This document shows, one piece after another, positions 7,291-15,700 of a DNA stretch of 23,646 bases. Source of the DNA: Nitrospiraceae bacterium. Its GTDB lineage: Bacteria > Nitrospirota_A > Leptospirillia > Leptospirillales > Leptospirillaceae. The notes under the pieces are model-generated. The model was not told where the DNA came from. It did no database searches and was given only the letters and a program-made list of their open reading frames with translations. A program made the position numbers and the translations under genes. The DNA lies in contig JAPTWQ010000056.1 of assembly GCA_028064945.1 (NCBI GenBank), positions 1 to 23,646 on the forward strand. The letters run 5' to 3'. The number at the start of each line of letters is the position of its first letter. The first letter of the stretch is position 1.

Positions 7291-7350
7291 TTTCCCCTGC
7301 GTGCAGGGGTGAGGAAATACCGCGATCGTATGAACTCCTCAAGGTCTAGT
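7291..7350 (+). repeat. Array 2 spacer 3 with repeat, identical to array 1 (721-780)
   Basis: Exact 60-base reverse-complement match to array 1, spanning the GTGAGGA repeat variant and the complete spacer. The next repeat (7349-7376) carries a CCACTG stem mutation that array 1 does not have. Confidence 0.95.
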
Positions 7351-7376
7351 TTTTCCACTGCGTGCAGGGGTGAGAA

Positions 7377-7410
7377 GGAAACGATGGAACTGAGCGATCC
7401 CGCTCGGCTA
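7377..7410 (+). repeat. Array 2 spacer 4, diverged copy of array 1 spacer 1 (1337-1371)
   Basis: Shares the core CGATGGAACTGAGCG with the array 1 spacer next to csf3 but differs at four spacer positions. The following repeat has the shared GGGCATC start. Confidence 0.9.
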
Positions 7411-7490
7411 GGGCATCACCTGCTGCAGGGGTGAGAATCGCAAGGTCGGCCAGGGTCTGCGAAGGTTTCCCCTGCGTGCAGGGGTGAGAA

Positions 7491-7522
7491 GCAGGAGGGG
7501 GCAAGCTCTGGAAGGGTAAGGA
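7491..7522 (+). repeat. Array 2 spacer 6, identical to array 1 spacer 2 (about 1277-1309)
   Basis: Same spacer as array 1 with the same flanking repeat starts (AGGGTTTTCCC). In array 2 one extra short spacer-repeat unit (about 7438-7490) separates it from the copy of array 1 spacer 1, although the two are neighbours in array 1. Confidence 0.95.
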
Positions 7523-8071
7523 GGGTTTTCCCTGCGCGCAGGGGTGAGAAACATGAGAAACCGGGTTGCCTCGCGTGTCGAGGGGTTTCCCCTGCGTGCA
7601 GGGGTGAGAACACAGAAGGCCCTCCCCGGAGGAAAGTGGACCGGGGTGTTCCCTGCGGGACAGGGGTGAGAATCGAGCGTTCGGCCCTCCTGGTCCTCCA
7701 TGCCGGGGTTTCCCCTGCGTGCAGGGGTGAAAAGAAGACCGCCTTGAGGCTTGTGGCAGGCCTCAAGAATTTTCCCTGCGGGACAGGGGTGAGAAGTCAA
7801 GGGTGATGGCCAGCACCAAACCATCCCAGGGTTTTCCCTGCGCGCAGGGGTGAGAACACGTGCCCAAAAGGGATCCAGACTATGTCGAGGGGTTTTCCCT
7901 GCGCGCAGGGGTGAGAACGAGGTCCCTGGACTATCGAAAACCATTGCGGAATGGTTTCCCCTGCGTGCAGGGGTGAAAAATGGTCAGGAACACGGGTATC
8001 AGCCAAGGTTTCCCCTGCGGGCCAGGGGTGAGATGGGCGAATGATGGTGTTCCCTGCGTGCAGGGGTAAAC

Positions 8072-8157
8072 ACTAAAAATCGGACAAAACAGAGACAACG
8101 GGAAAACCCATGGCATAATGCACACAGAAACAGGCGACACTATGTGGGGGATATGCC
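8072..8157 (+). promoter_or_regulatory. Gap between array 2 and the backbone operon; weak promoter candidate
   Basis: GAGACA (8092-8097), 16 bp, then CATAAT (8114-8119) is a plausible but weak sigma-70-like pair for the backbone operon. GGGGG (8146-8150) lies upstream of the ATG at 8158. No terminator hairpin follows array 2, so read-through from csf4 and the array into the operon is possible. Confidence 0.4.
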
Positions 8158-8574
8158 ATGTCGGTCAAAAGGCTCATTATCATAGTCATGATTGTAGGAA
8201 TGGCACAGCCTTCCCTGTCTCTTGCCGCCGAAACCGCAAAACAGCCAACGATACCGAAAGAAAACGCACCACAGCAAATGATCGCTGGCGGAGCCATGCC
8301 GAACCTCCCGACCACAGGCTTCCCGGTTGTGGACAACATGTTCCGGGAAGCTCTTTTTTACGTGGAGCATCCGGGACAATTCCTTCAACCCCTCATCCCT
8401 TACCTTCACGGCGGGGCCCAGGGCGCGATCACGGCGCATGAATCGATGTTGCGGTTCATGAACCGGGCCTGCGGAGCGACCATGGGGACAATCAGCGGTC
8501 TTTGCTTTGGCCATCAGAACCCGCCAAAATCTGCCGCCTCCTCCACGCAAATTCAAGGGAAGAATCATGAATAA
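8158..8574 (+). CDS. Small exported protein of unknown function
   Basis: The 138-residue product starts MSVKRLIIIVMIVGMAQPSLSLAAE, a clear Sec-type signal peptide: basic N-region, hydrophobic core at about residues 6-22, likely cleavage after SLAA near residue 24. The mature part of about 114 residues has two cysteines (RACGAT and GLCFG, 12 apart) that could form a disulfide in the periplasm, and no further membrane helix. I do not recognise a family. It is the first gene of the plus-strand backbone run and overlaps the next start by 8 bp, which suggests a shared transcript. As the only exported product here, it might belong with the conjugation machinery, but that is only positional inference. 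Confidence 0.7.
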   Translation: MSVKRLIIIVMIVGMAQPSLSLAAETAKQPTIPKENAPQQMIAGGAMPNLPTTGFPVVDNMFREALFYVEHPGQFLQPLIPYLHGGAQGAITAHESMLRFMNRACGATMGTISGLCFGHQNPPKSAASSTQIQGKNHE

Positions 8575-10105
8575 AAAAATCGCAGATGCCATGGACCGCC
8601 TGTCCGAGGAACGACCGTATCTGTCGGGAATCATTTTTGCGATGAAACCCGTTGAGGTCAATAAAATCGAGAAGATCCAGGTTACGGAGAAATGGATTCT
8701 TGCCTACAACAAGGATTTTGTGGAAAACAGGCACCCGGACGATCTGATGGCCGACATCTATCGTCTGGCCTTGGGGATGGCGATGCAACAGAAGGAACGG
8801 ATGGCGCATCTCCCAAACAATAAAGTGAAGTCCATGGCCGCCATCTTGGCGTCGTCGAGCATCATGAAGAAGGAAGGCATCATCGAATCGGACGCCATCA
8901 CGCCGGACATGATGATGTTGCCCTCCGATCTCTCTCTCGAGGTCTACCATCGGGAGATCATGAAAAAACTCGATCAATCGGAAAGCGACGAGAGCGAAGG
9001 GGAGGGAGAAGGGGAGGGAAGACAACAGGGCAAATCGCAACGTGGGGGACGCGGACAAGGATCCCGGGGAGACTCCAATGCAAATGGTGAGGGTGGGGGC
9101 GAGGGAGAAGGGGAGGGATCTCAGCAGGACGGAGGACAGCCGGGACAAGGAGCGGGAACGTCCTCCCAGCAAAGCGGGGGTTCTGGTGGCGGAGGGAGAC
9201 AGGGGGATCAAGCGGATCCCTTCGATCCGAACAACATGCCGGAACTGGGCTCAGGGATCACCGGATCGCAGGGGGATTTCGAGCAGGAGCTTGAAGCGGA
9301 AGGACTGTCGAAAAAGGACATTGATGACGTCATCGAGCAGATGAAGACAGAGATCCAGAAAAAATCACAACAATCGGAATCGGAATTCCGTCATCACATG
9401 GGACGGGGAACGGAGCCGGGAGAAATCTTTCGGGAGCTCGATCTGGAACCGGACACCGAATTTCACAACCACATTCAATGGGATCAGGTGCTACGAAAAC
9501 TGATCGGGAATGCCGTCAGCCAGAATACCCTATCCGCCAGAAAACGGGCCACGATGAGCAAGCGCCATAGCTATCAGGACGAGGTCGATCAGACCTGGCC
9601 ACAACCCACACTCCTGATGGGGCGACAACGAACGGGACTTCGGATTGGGATCATGTTCGACGTGTCCGGGTCAATGTCGGCGGAGTTCCTCACAAAAGGG
9701 TTCAAACAGGCCAAGGCGATCACGGACAAGATTCCGGGGTCCTCCATCGATCTCTACCGGGCCGACACCCGGGTCGTCGATTCATTCAAGAATGTTCGAC
9801 AACTCAGGCCGGAGCACGTCGTGGAGGGGGAAGGGGGCACAGATCTTGGAGCCGCACTCCAGGAAATCTGCCAGACAGAGCCTCGTGGATACGATGTGAT
9901 GATCGTTATGACAGATGGATTTACCGGAGAGTGGCCAGAAATGGCCGAAATTCCAAAGATCCGAAAAATGCTGGTCGGGTTGGTAACGGACTCTCCGGCC
10001 GCCAGAACCATCATTCCCAAGGAGTATGGAGCATTTGTTGTCGGCCAAAGCCGTCAGGTTGAGTATGGTAACCAGATCAATCAGTTCAAGTTGAGGAGGT
10101 ACTAG
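8567..10105 (+). CDS. VWA-domain protein of the DUF2201 / ViaA-like type
   Basis: The 512-residue protein uses the ATG at 8567, with AAGGGAAGA just upstream; an in-frame ATG 60 bp earlier has no such site and lies inside the preceding gene. Residues 1-140 resemble the helical metallopeptidase-like half of DUF2201 proteins, but no HExxH zinc motif is visible. Residues about 140-220 are a Gly/Glu/Gln/Ser-rich linker encoded by G-rich repeated DNA. The C-terminal VWA domain has a complete MIDAS: D365-x-S367-x-S369, T425 in GGTDLG, and D450 in MTDG. VWA proteins of this kind work with MoxR AAA+ ATPases to remodel protein complexes. The ATPase gene begins 2 bp after the stop, matching that pairing. 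Confidence 0.82.
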   Translation: MNKKIADAMDRLSEERPYLSGIIFAMKPVEVNKIEKIQVTEKWILAYNKDFVENRHPDDLMADIYRLALGMAMQQKERMAHLPNNKVKSMAAILASSSIMKKEGIIESDAITPDMMMLPSDLSLEVYHREIMKKLDQSESDESEGEGEGEGRQQGKSQRGGRGQGSRGDSNANGEGGGEGEGEGSQQDGGQPGQGAGTSSQQSGGSGGGGRQGDQADPFDPNNMPELGSGITGSQGDFEQELEAEGLSKKDIDDVIEQMKTEIQKKSQQSESEFRHHMGRGTEPGEIFRELDLEPDTEFHNHIQWDQVLRKLIGNAVSQNTLSARKRATMSKRHSYQDEVDQTWPQPTLLMGRQRTGLRIGIMFDVSGSMSAEFLTKGFKQAKAITDKIPGSSIDLYRADTRVVDSFKNVRQLRPEHVVEGEGGTDLGAALQEICQTEPRGYDVMIVMTDGFTGEWPEMAEIPKIRKMLVGLVTDSPAARTIIPKEYGAFVVGQSRQVEYGNQINQFKLRRY

Positions 10106-10107
10106 CG

Positions 10108-11298
10108 ATGGGAAACTACACGGGAAATCTGACTGAAAATCAGGTGGCCATTCTCGCGGCGATTGAAACAGGCATTCCGCTGATGGCATGGGGCGGCGTG
10201 GGGTTAGGAAAGACGGACACCGCCAAGACGATGGCCCAGCAATTAGGGTTCACAGTGATTCTTGATCATCCCTCCCACCATCCGGATGCGTCGGCATTTG
10301 GAGGCTATCACTTCATCGACCATAAGGAGCGTGGTGAGCGGACACTGCCACTGACAAGACGATCGGTACCGGAATGGTTAGAGAGAGCCTTGGATGCGAG
10401 CGAAAAGAATGAAAAGATCGTGATCATTCTCGACGAATACAATCTGGCGGCCGAGGACGTACTCAAGGAAACCCTGGGTTTTCTTCGAGGAAAAAGATTA
10501 GGGCCCATTCAGCTCCCCATCGATACGCCGGTCATCCTCCTGAACAATCCCCCCAACATGGCGCTCTATCCGACGCCCATAGAGGTTCCGGTCCAGACGC
10601 GCGTCATGATGCACCAATGGAAACTGGAAGAGAAAGCGGTCATCGACTATTTCAAAAGTGGGGGCCAGGTTTCCTTTGATGTACCGAAAATCGACGAGAA
10701 CTGGAAAAAGCGGATCAGTGATTCCATGTATGTCGTGGGCATGTTCCTCGAGAGCCGCCCGGACCTGATTTCCAATGTGCCGGAAGATCCGTCGATGAGA
10801 AGCGAGATGGATTCATATTCGGTCCCACGAACCTGGGAATACATGGCAACATTGAGAACCTGGGCCCAGGCGAGAGGATTGTCGGACAAGGAATTCAAAA
10901 ACCTCGCCAAAGGACTGGTCGGAAAGGGAGCGGGAAACGAATTCGTGGAGTTTGCCGCAAAGAACGACATCGGTAACCCCGAGGTGGCGCTCTCGAATCC
11001 CTTGGATTTCACCATTCCGGATCGAGGAGACCGGGTGATCGCCTTGGTCAACGGCATCGCTGAAGTGTTCGGACAGAATCCGACAGAGGAGCGATGGAAA
11101 AACGCATGGACGGCCATCGGACGCATCTTCTCGTCAGAATACCAGGAAGCGGCCATGTCGGCGGCCAGAAAAATGAGGGAAAAGAATGTCGGCGGGTGGC
11201 CAGAACCGGCCAAACTCAGGAGTCTCCTGGGGGAGGAAGGGGAGGCTGCCAAAAACAACAATCTCGGGTCCATTCTGACAAACATCAAAAAGCGATAA
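10108..11298 (+). CDS. MoxR-family AAA+ ATPase
   Basis: The 396-residue protein has Walker A GGVGLGKT (29-36, K35), Walker B IIILDE-like segment VIILDEYN (105-112, D109/E110), and a sensor-1 strand VILLNNPPN near residue 141-149. The short distance between motifs and the partner VWA gene directly upstream place it with MoxR-type ATPases, which form hexamers that remodel or activate other proteins. About 200 residues after the ATPase core are helical and probably contain the lid and a substrate or partner region. GAGGAGG eight bases before the ATG is a strong ribosome binding site. The following gene looks like a diverged copy of this one. The target of remodelling is unknown. Confidence 0.88.
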   Translation: MGNYTGNLTENQVAILAAIETGIPLMAWGGVGLGKTDTAKTMAQQLGFTVILDHPSHHPDASAFGGYHFIDHKERGERTLPLTRRSVPEWLERALDASEKNEKIVIILDEYNLAAEDVLKETLGFLRGKRLGPIQLPIDTPVILLNNPPNMALYPTPIEVPVQTRVMMHQWKLEEKAVIDYFKSGGQVSFDVPKIDENWKKRISDSMYVVGMFLESRPDLISNVPEDPSMRSEMDSYSVPRTWEYMATLRTWAQARGLSDKEFKNLAKGLVGKGAGNEFVEFAAKNDIGNPEVALSNPLDFTIPDRGDRVIALVNGIAEVFGQNPTEERWKNAWTAIGRIFSSEYQEAAMSAARKMREKNVGGWPEPAKLRSLLGEEGEAAKNNNLGSILTNIKKR

Positions 11299-11313
11299 GC
11301 GAGGAGGAACCTG

Positions 11314-12177
11314 ATGGGTCATCGCATCGAACATTCGAACGCTAATGTCATTTCGCTCGCTCTTCAGATCGGGCTTCCGATCATTGTCCAGTATCGCAAG
11401 GGATCGAAAGCCGTCAAGATCGTTGAAGAGATTTCAAAGCGCAGCCGATCGAAAGTGCTGGGGGTCATCGACTTCACCAAAACGGAAAACACATCGGAAC
11501 TGACGGGACGTTACATTCTCGAAAGAACGGGAAAGCCGGAGAAGCGAGAGGAGGGACCGGAGGAGGTCCTGTACGTTCGGCCGAAGGAAGAGGATCTTGT
11601 TGCCCCCGAATGGCTTCTGAACGCGTATCGCACGAATGGGGCCAAGACCTTGATCATCGACAACCTGATCTCACAAAACGAGATCGCCACCAAAAACGGG
11701 ATCAAGCTGCTTCTGGGAGAAGCGGATCGCTTCAAGATGCCAAAGACCCTCCGGGTCATCGGCATGACGCCCAAAGGACATGGGGGACACCTTCCATCGG
11801 TGTACACCTCGACTCATTCCGTCTGGGGAGAAATCATGGGGGACGAATTTCTCGACATCGAGGCTGACGACGAGGAGATGCCGATTGTCATGACGAGCTA
11901 CGCGGCGTTCGTCGGCAAATGGAGAATGGCGATCAGTGCCGCCATTCGGGAATCGCCCACATTGCTGCGGTGGGAAGTTTCCGTCGAAGAGGCCCTCCAT
12001 CGTCCGGTGGCCACGATCAACTCCTGGGAAACGGCTGTCCGGATGATTGCGGCCGCCGATTCGACAAAGAGTTCGGAAAACGTGATGCGAGCCGCCACCG
12101 AAGCCTGTGTCGGAAAAATCCGGGATGAGGACTGGAACCTTCTCCTGTCGAAATACAAAGAGGTCTTTGCGGCCTAA
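11314..12177 (+). CDS. Degenerate MoxR paralogue (probable pseudo-ATPase)
   Basis: The 287-residue protein aligns by eye with the N-terminal part of the preceding ATPase. ISLALQIGLPIIVQYRKGSKAVKI corresponds in shape to ILAAIETGIPLMAW and the P-loop, but the P-loop becomes QYRKGSKA (26-33), two residues shorter and without GxxxxGKT. LIIDNLISQNEIATKNG (from about 113) matches the Walker B region, with D116-N117 replacing D-E. VIGMTPKGHGG matches the sensor-1 stretch. ATP hydrolysis is therefore unlikely, and a structural or regulatory role in a mixed complex is the simplest reading. GAGGAGG lies six bases before the ATG. The gene follows the ATPase by 15 bp. The paralogy is my inference from motif order. 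Confidence 0.65.
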   Translation: MGHRIEHSNANVISLALQIGLPIIVQYRKGSKAVKIVEEISKRSRSKVLGVIDFTKTENTSELTGRYILERTGKPEKREEGPEEVLYVRPKEEDLVAPEWLLNAYRTNGAKTLIIDNLISQNEIATKNGIKLLLGEADRFKMPKTLRVIGMTPKGHGGHLPSVYTSTHSVWGEIMGDEFLDIEADDEEMPIVMTSYAAFVGKWRMAISAAIRESPTLLRWEVSVEEALHRPVATINSWETAVRMIAAADSTKSSENVMRAATEACVGKIRDEDWNLLLSKYKEVFAA

Positions 12178-12193
12178 TCACGGGAGAGCAAGC

Positions 12194-12703
12194 ATGACAC
12201 AAGAGGAAGAAGAGAAGGCGGAACAAAAGGAGACGCCGCATGCCGGATCCGCAGAACCCGATTCGCCGGCGGGGGAGCCGGAGGAAGAACGCGAAGACGC
12301 CGATGATGTCGTGGAGACGCCTCTGGCGCAAGACGAGGCGGAAGAATATGCCAACAGGATTGACGCACGCGATGAAGTCGATGATGAACCACTCCGTGAA
12401 GAAGAGAGGGAAGCGATATGGCTGAGAGCGAAAACCCTGAAGCTCGGACTGCTGGGGCAGGAGATCCTGGAATATTACGTGACGGAACACCCGAACATTC
12501 TGAGGAGGTTCGGAACCAGGACGGACTTTTGGGAGCGTCTTCTGGATCTGGAAGCGAAGGGACAGGAGCGACTGAAAGCGATCGTGGACCATCTCTGGGA
12601 GATCGACCCGCCTCAGCCGGGGGAGAATCCTCAAGCCGTCAAGGAGAACCATCGAATGCGGGCGAGGGAAATCCTGATGGCGGAGATATTCTCGAGCGAC
12701 TAG
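12194..12703 (+). CDS. Small acidic protein of unknown function
   Basis: The ATG at 12194, with GGGAGAG upstream, gives 169 residues; an earlier in-frame ATG at 12107 lies inside the preceding gene and is unlikely. The first 75 residues or so are very acidic and probably disordered. The rest (LRAKTLKLGLLGQEILEYYV onward, then FWERLLDLEAKGQERLKAIVDHLWEI) looks like a small helical domain. Codons are typical of the neighbours throughout, which supports this frame. Its last 286 bp overlap the annotated start of the next, giant gene in another frame. No family recognised; an acidic partner or DNA-mimic role could be imagined but has no direct support. Confidence 0.7.
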   Translation: MTQEEEEKAEQKETPHAGSAEPDSPAGEPEEEREDADDVVETPLAQDEAEEYANRIDARDEVDDEPLREEEREAIWLRAKTLKLGLLGQEILEYYVTEHPNILRRFGTRTDFWERLLDLEAKGQERLKAIVDHLWEIDPPQPGENPQAVKENHRMRAREILMAEIFSSD

Positions 12704-15700
12704 AAAACAGAACGCTCCGCTTCGCCGAGGAAACGCTCGAAAAATTCGCGCCGATCGTCGTCAGTCAAACCGAATCCTATGAAGAGATGACCATCAAGGC
12801 CTTTGACGCCTATCTGAGTAACCGGCCGATGGAAGCGGGAGATCGGATGACGACACAGATGCAGTCGCTCGTCATCAATGGATTTCGGGAAGTGGGATCC
12901 TCCTGGGTGGCCAAGTCGCTCCAGAAATATCTTCAAAAAGAAGCCGACTATCTCGGAGGACAGGCCAAGAAAAATGCGCCAGAAATTGCGCTGCGGCTGA
13001 AACGCGAATCATTATGGTTCGTCCACGATCCCTTTGCTCCCTTCGTCGATCCCAAAATGGGGGAAGGCCTCTGGAAGACCATGATGGCCAAAGGGATCAC
13101 CCGGGATTCACTCCTCTACATCCACAATGCCGGATCAGGAGGCATTGCCGGCATGATTCCCGAGGAGCTTGAGGGCATCAAAATCACCATGTCCGAACCG
13201 GAGAAGCTCCAGGAAGAGATCCTTCTTCATGCGTATTTTTCGGGAATTCCGAACCTCGACATCCGGAATTCGGTCGAAAAAGAATCAGACGTCATCTTCC
13301 AGAACACCTATGATGCGGCGATTGCCTTTGTCAGAACAGGACTTCCACGTCCAGGGTTGGGGGATACGCCGGACCTGATGAAGCCCGATGCTCTTTTTTA
13401 TGCCGACAAGAAAGGAGACCGTCATCCCCTTTTTGCCAAAGATGCACTGGATGCAATCTCGGCCGTCAAGCCGGGTGGAATGGTCATCGTCATTTCCCAT
13501 CCCTTCTTCATGGATTACAGCGCCACGGAAAACGGAGAACTGGGACGTGAGGCCATCCTGGCCCAAGCCGGTCTCATGGGGGCCACCCGTCTCGCCCAGT
13601 CGCGCTTCCGTTTCATCCCGTACCAAAATTACGAAGGCATGCAGGATGTTCTCGTCTTTCGAAAAAGACTGGTTCCCGGTGAAAAACTCGAAGGCGAGAT
13701 CGAGGGATGGACGAAAGCGGTCACTATTGAACTCAAGCGTCCGAATGGAGTGATCAATGAATATTCGGTGAATCAACTGTTTAAAGACAGCGAGATCATG
13801 CAGATCGCGCGCATGACGTATGATCCGATGTCACGTCCGGAAAACGGTTTTGGCAATCAATCCCAGACCGGACAGTGGATTGCCAACACCATCGTGCCGA
13901 TGAATGAAGTCCAAAAGCGTCCAAATCCTCTTGTGCTTCCGAACGGGACAAATGTCTTTGACGAGCTCATTGAAAAACTTCCGGACATGACCCCCGTTGA
14001 TCCGGCCTATCAGGCGTCGCCCAGTGATCTTGAACGCTTTGAGGCGCTCCGGGAATCTCTGACAACGCGAATTCGACACGGCAGCGATTTTGCCAAGGTC
14101 CATTTCGATGGGATGTATGTGCTCGGCGTCAACAACAACGTCATGGTCCTGGAAAACGGCAGTCCTGAACCTGTCCAAAAACGAATGCCGGCCAAAACGA
14201 TCCAGAAGATTGCCGCGCTGATTCCAGTCCGTGATGCGATCGTTCATCTCGTGGACCTCGAAAATTCGAATGCCGAAGAGTCGGAAATTGAGGCCGCCAG
14301 ACACACCCTGAATGTGGCCTACGATAATTTCGTGTCGGAGCATGGTCCGATCAACGCGAAGGAAAACGATGTTCTCGACGTCGACCCCTTCGTGTCCCTC
14401 CTGATGTCTCTTGAAAAAAACTACGACGAAACGACCAATTCGGCGGAAAAAGAAGCGATTTTCTTTCGAAGAATCGTGCGTCCTTCCGCCAAACTCGACC
14501 GTTTGGAGCTCGACACGGCCATTCGGTTCATCAGCACGAACCGGGAGGGGCGGGTCAATTATCCCTTGCTTGCGGCGCTCACCAAAATGCCGGTCGAAGA
14601 GATCGTATCGCGCCTGAGCGGTCAGACGTTCTTTGATCCGTCCGAGGGGATGCCCATCATGCGCGGCAACTACCTGTCGGGAAATGTGCGGGACAAATTC
14701 CGATACGCCACCCTGGGTACCCGCCACTTTGGCGGAGAGATGACCCGGAATCTCGACGCCCTAAAAACGGTGATCCCGGCGGAAATTCCATCGCACGACA
14801 TTTTCGTCCAGCTGGGCTCGCCCTGGTTGCCCCCCAGCGATGTGGCCCATTTTACCAAAGCCATCGTCACAAACAATATGGATGCAAAATGGCAGCCAGG
14901 AGAGGACGACAACCTCTATGCGGTCTCTCACAACGCTCATACCGGATGGAAGGTGACGATCTCGGACAGGATCAAAAACGCCTACCGGAACAACAGAACC
15001 CTCCTGTACGGGACAGAAAAAGTATCGGTAGAACGATTGATTGAGTATTCCCTTAACGGCTCACTTCCTTCACTCACGAAAGACAAGGTGGACGCGCAAG
15101 GGAACACCGTCATCAATCCCAAGACACAAAGGCCGGAGAAGGAATTCGACGAGGTGGCCACAGAAGAAGCCCGGGCGAAGCTCGAAAACGCAAAGGCCAT
15201 GTTCTCGTCCTGGTTAAGAAGAGATCCGTCCCGGATGGAACGGATGAAAGAAATCTACAACACCAAGTACAATGCCATTGTGCCGAGAATTCACAACGAC
15301 GAGTCCATGGTCCAGGATGGAATGATCGAGGACTTTACTCTGCGGGAATACCAGAAGGAGGCCGTCGTCCGCTACCTCGAGTCCGGCTCGCTCGTGCTGG
15401 CTCTTCCTCCCGGCGCGGGCAAGACGGCGATCATTGCCAAGACGATCGAACAGGCGATGAACCTGGGCATTGTGAAAAAACCGGCCATCGTTCTTCCCGG
15501 CCATATTGCCAAGCAGTTTGCCAGGGAATACGCCCATCTGTATCCCACGTCGAAAATCATGCTCGTCAACCGGGACAACTACACGAAGGAGAGTCAGGAA
15601 AATACTCTCAAGATGATTAGGGACGGAAACTTCGTCACGATTTATGCCGCCTCGACCTTCGCGAAGATTCCGTGCGGGGAAAAGGCCTCCATCATCGATC

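Larger units (their letters stand above)
7169..8071 (+). CRISPR. CRISPR array 2, 16 repeats, 15 spacers (type IV-A), plus sense
   Basis: Repeats of 27-29 bases read GGTTTCCCCTGCGTGCAGGG then GTGAGAA, the same family as array 1 but on the opposite strand. They start at about 7169, 7230, 7288, 7349, 7411, 7463, 7523, 7583, 7644, 7706, 7767, 7829, 7890, 7952, 8006 and 8045. Spacers are mostly 30-34 bases; those before 7463 and 8006 are about 25-26, and the last (8035-8044) is only about 10. The first repeat follows the csf4 stop codon with no gap. The last (8045-8071, ending GTAAACA) is degenerate and marks the trailer. Loop variants are GCGTGC, GCGCGC, GCGGGACA and GCGGGCCA. Repeats at 7349 and 7411 have stem mutations. 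Confidence 0.97.

Noticed and set aside
7408..8140. Minus-strand open frames across the right array
   Set aside because: Same repeat-derived peptides as in array 1; no ribosome binding sites or conserved domain.
12640..12710. Programmed -1 frameshift joining the small acidic protein to the giant protein
   Set aside because: The giant frame is -1 relative to the small gene, but I see no X-XXY-YYZ slippery heptamer in the right frame; left as an open alternative only within the overlap finding.
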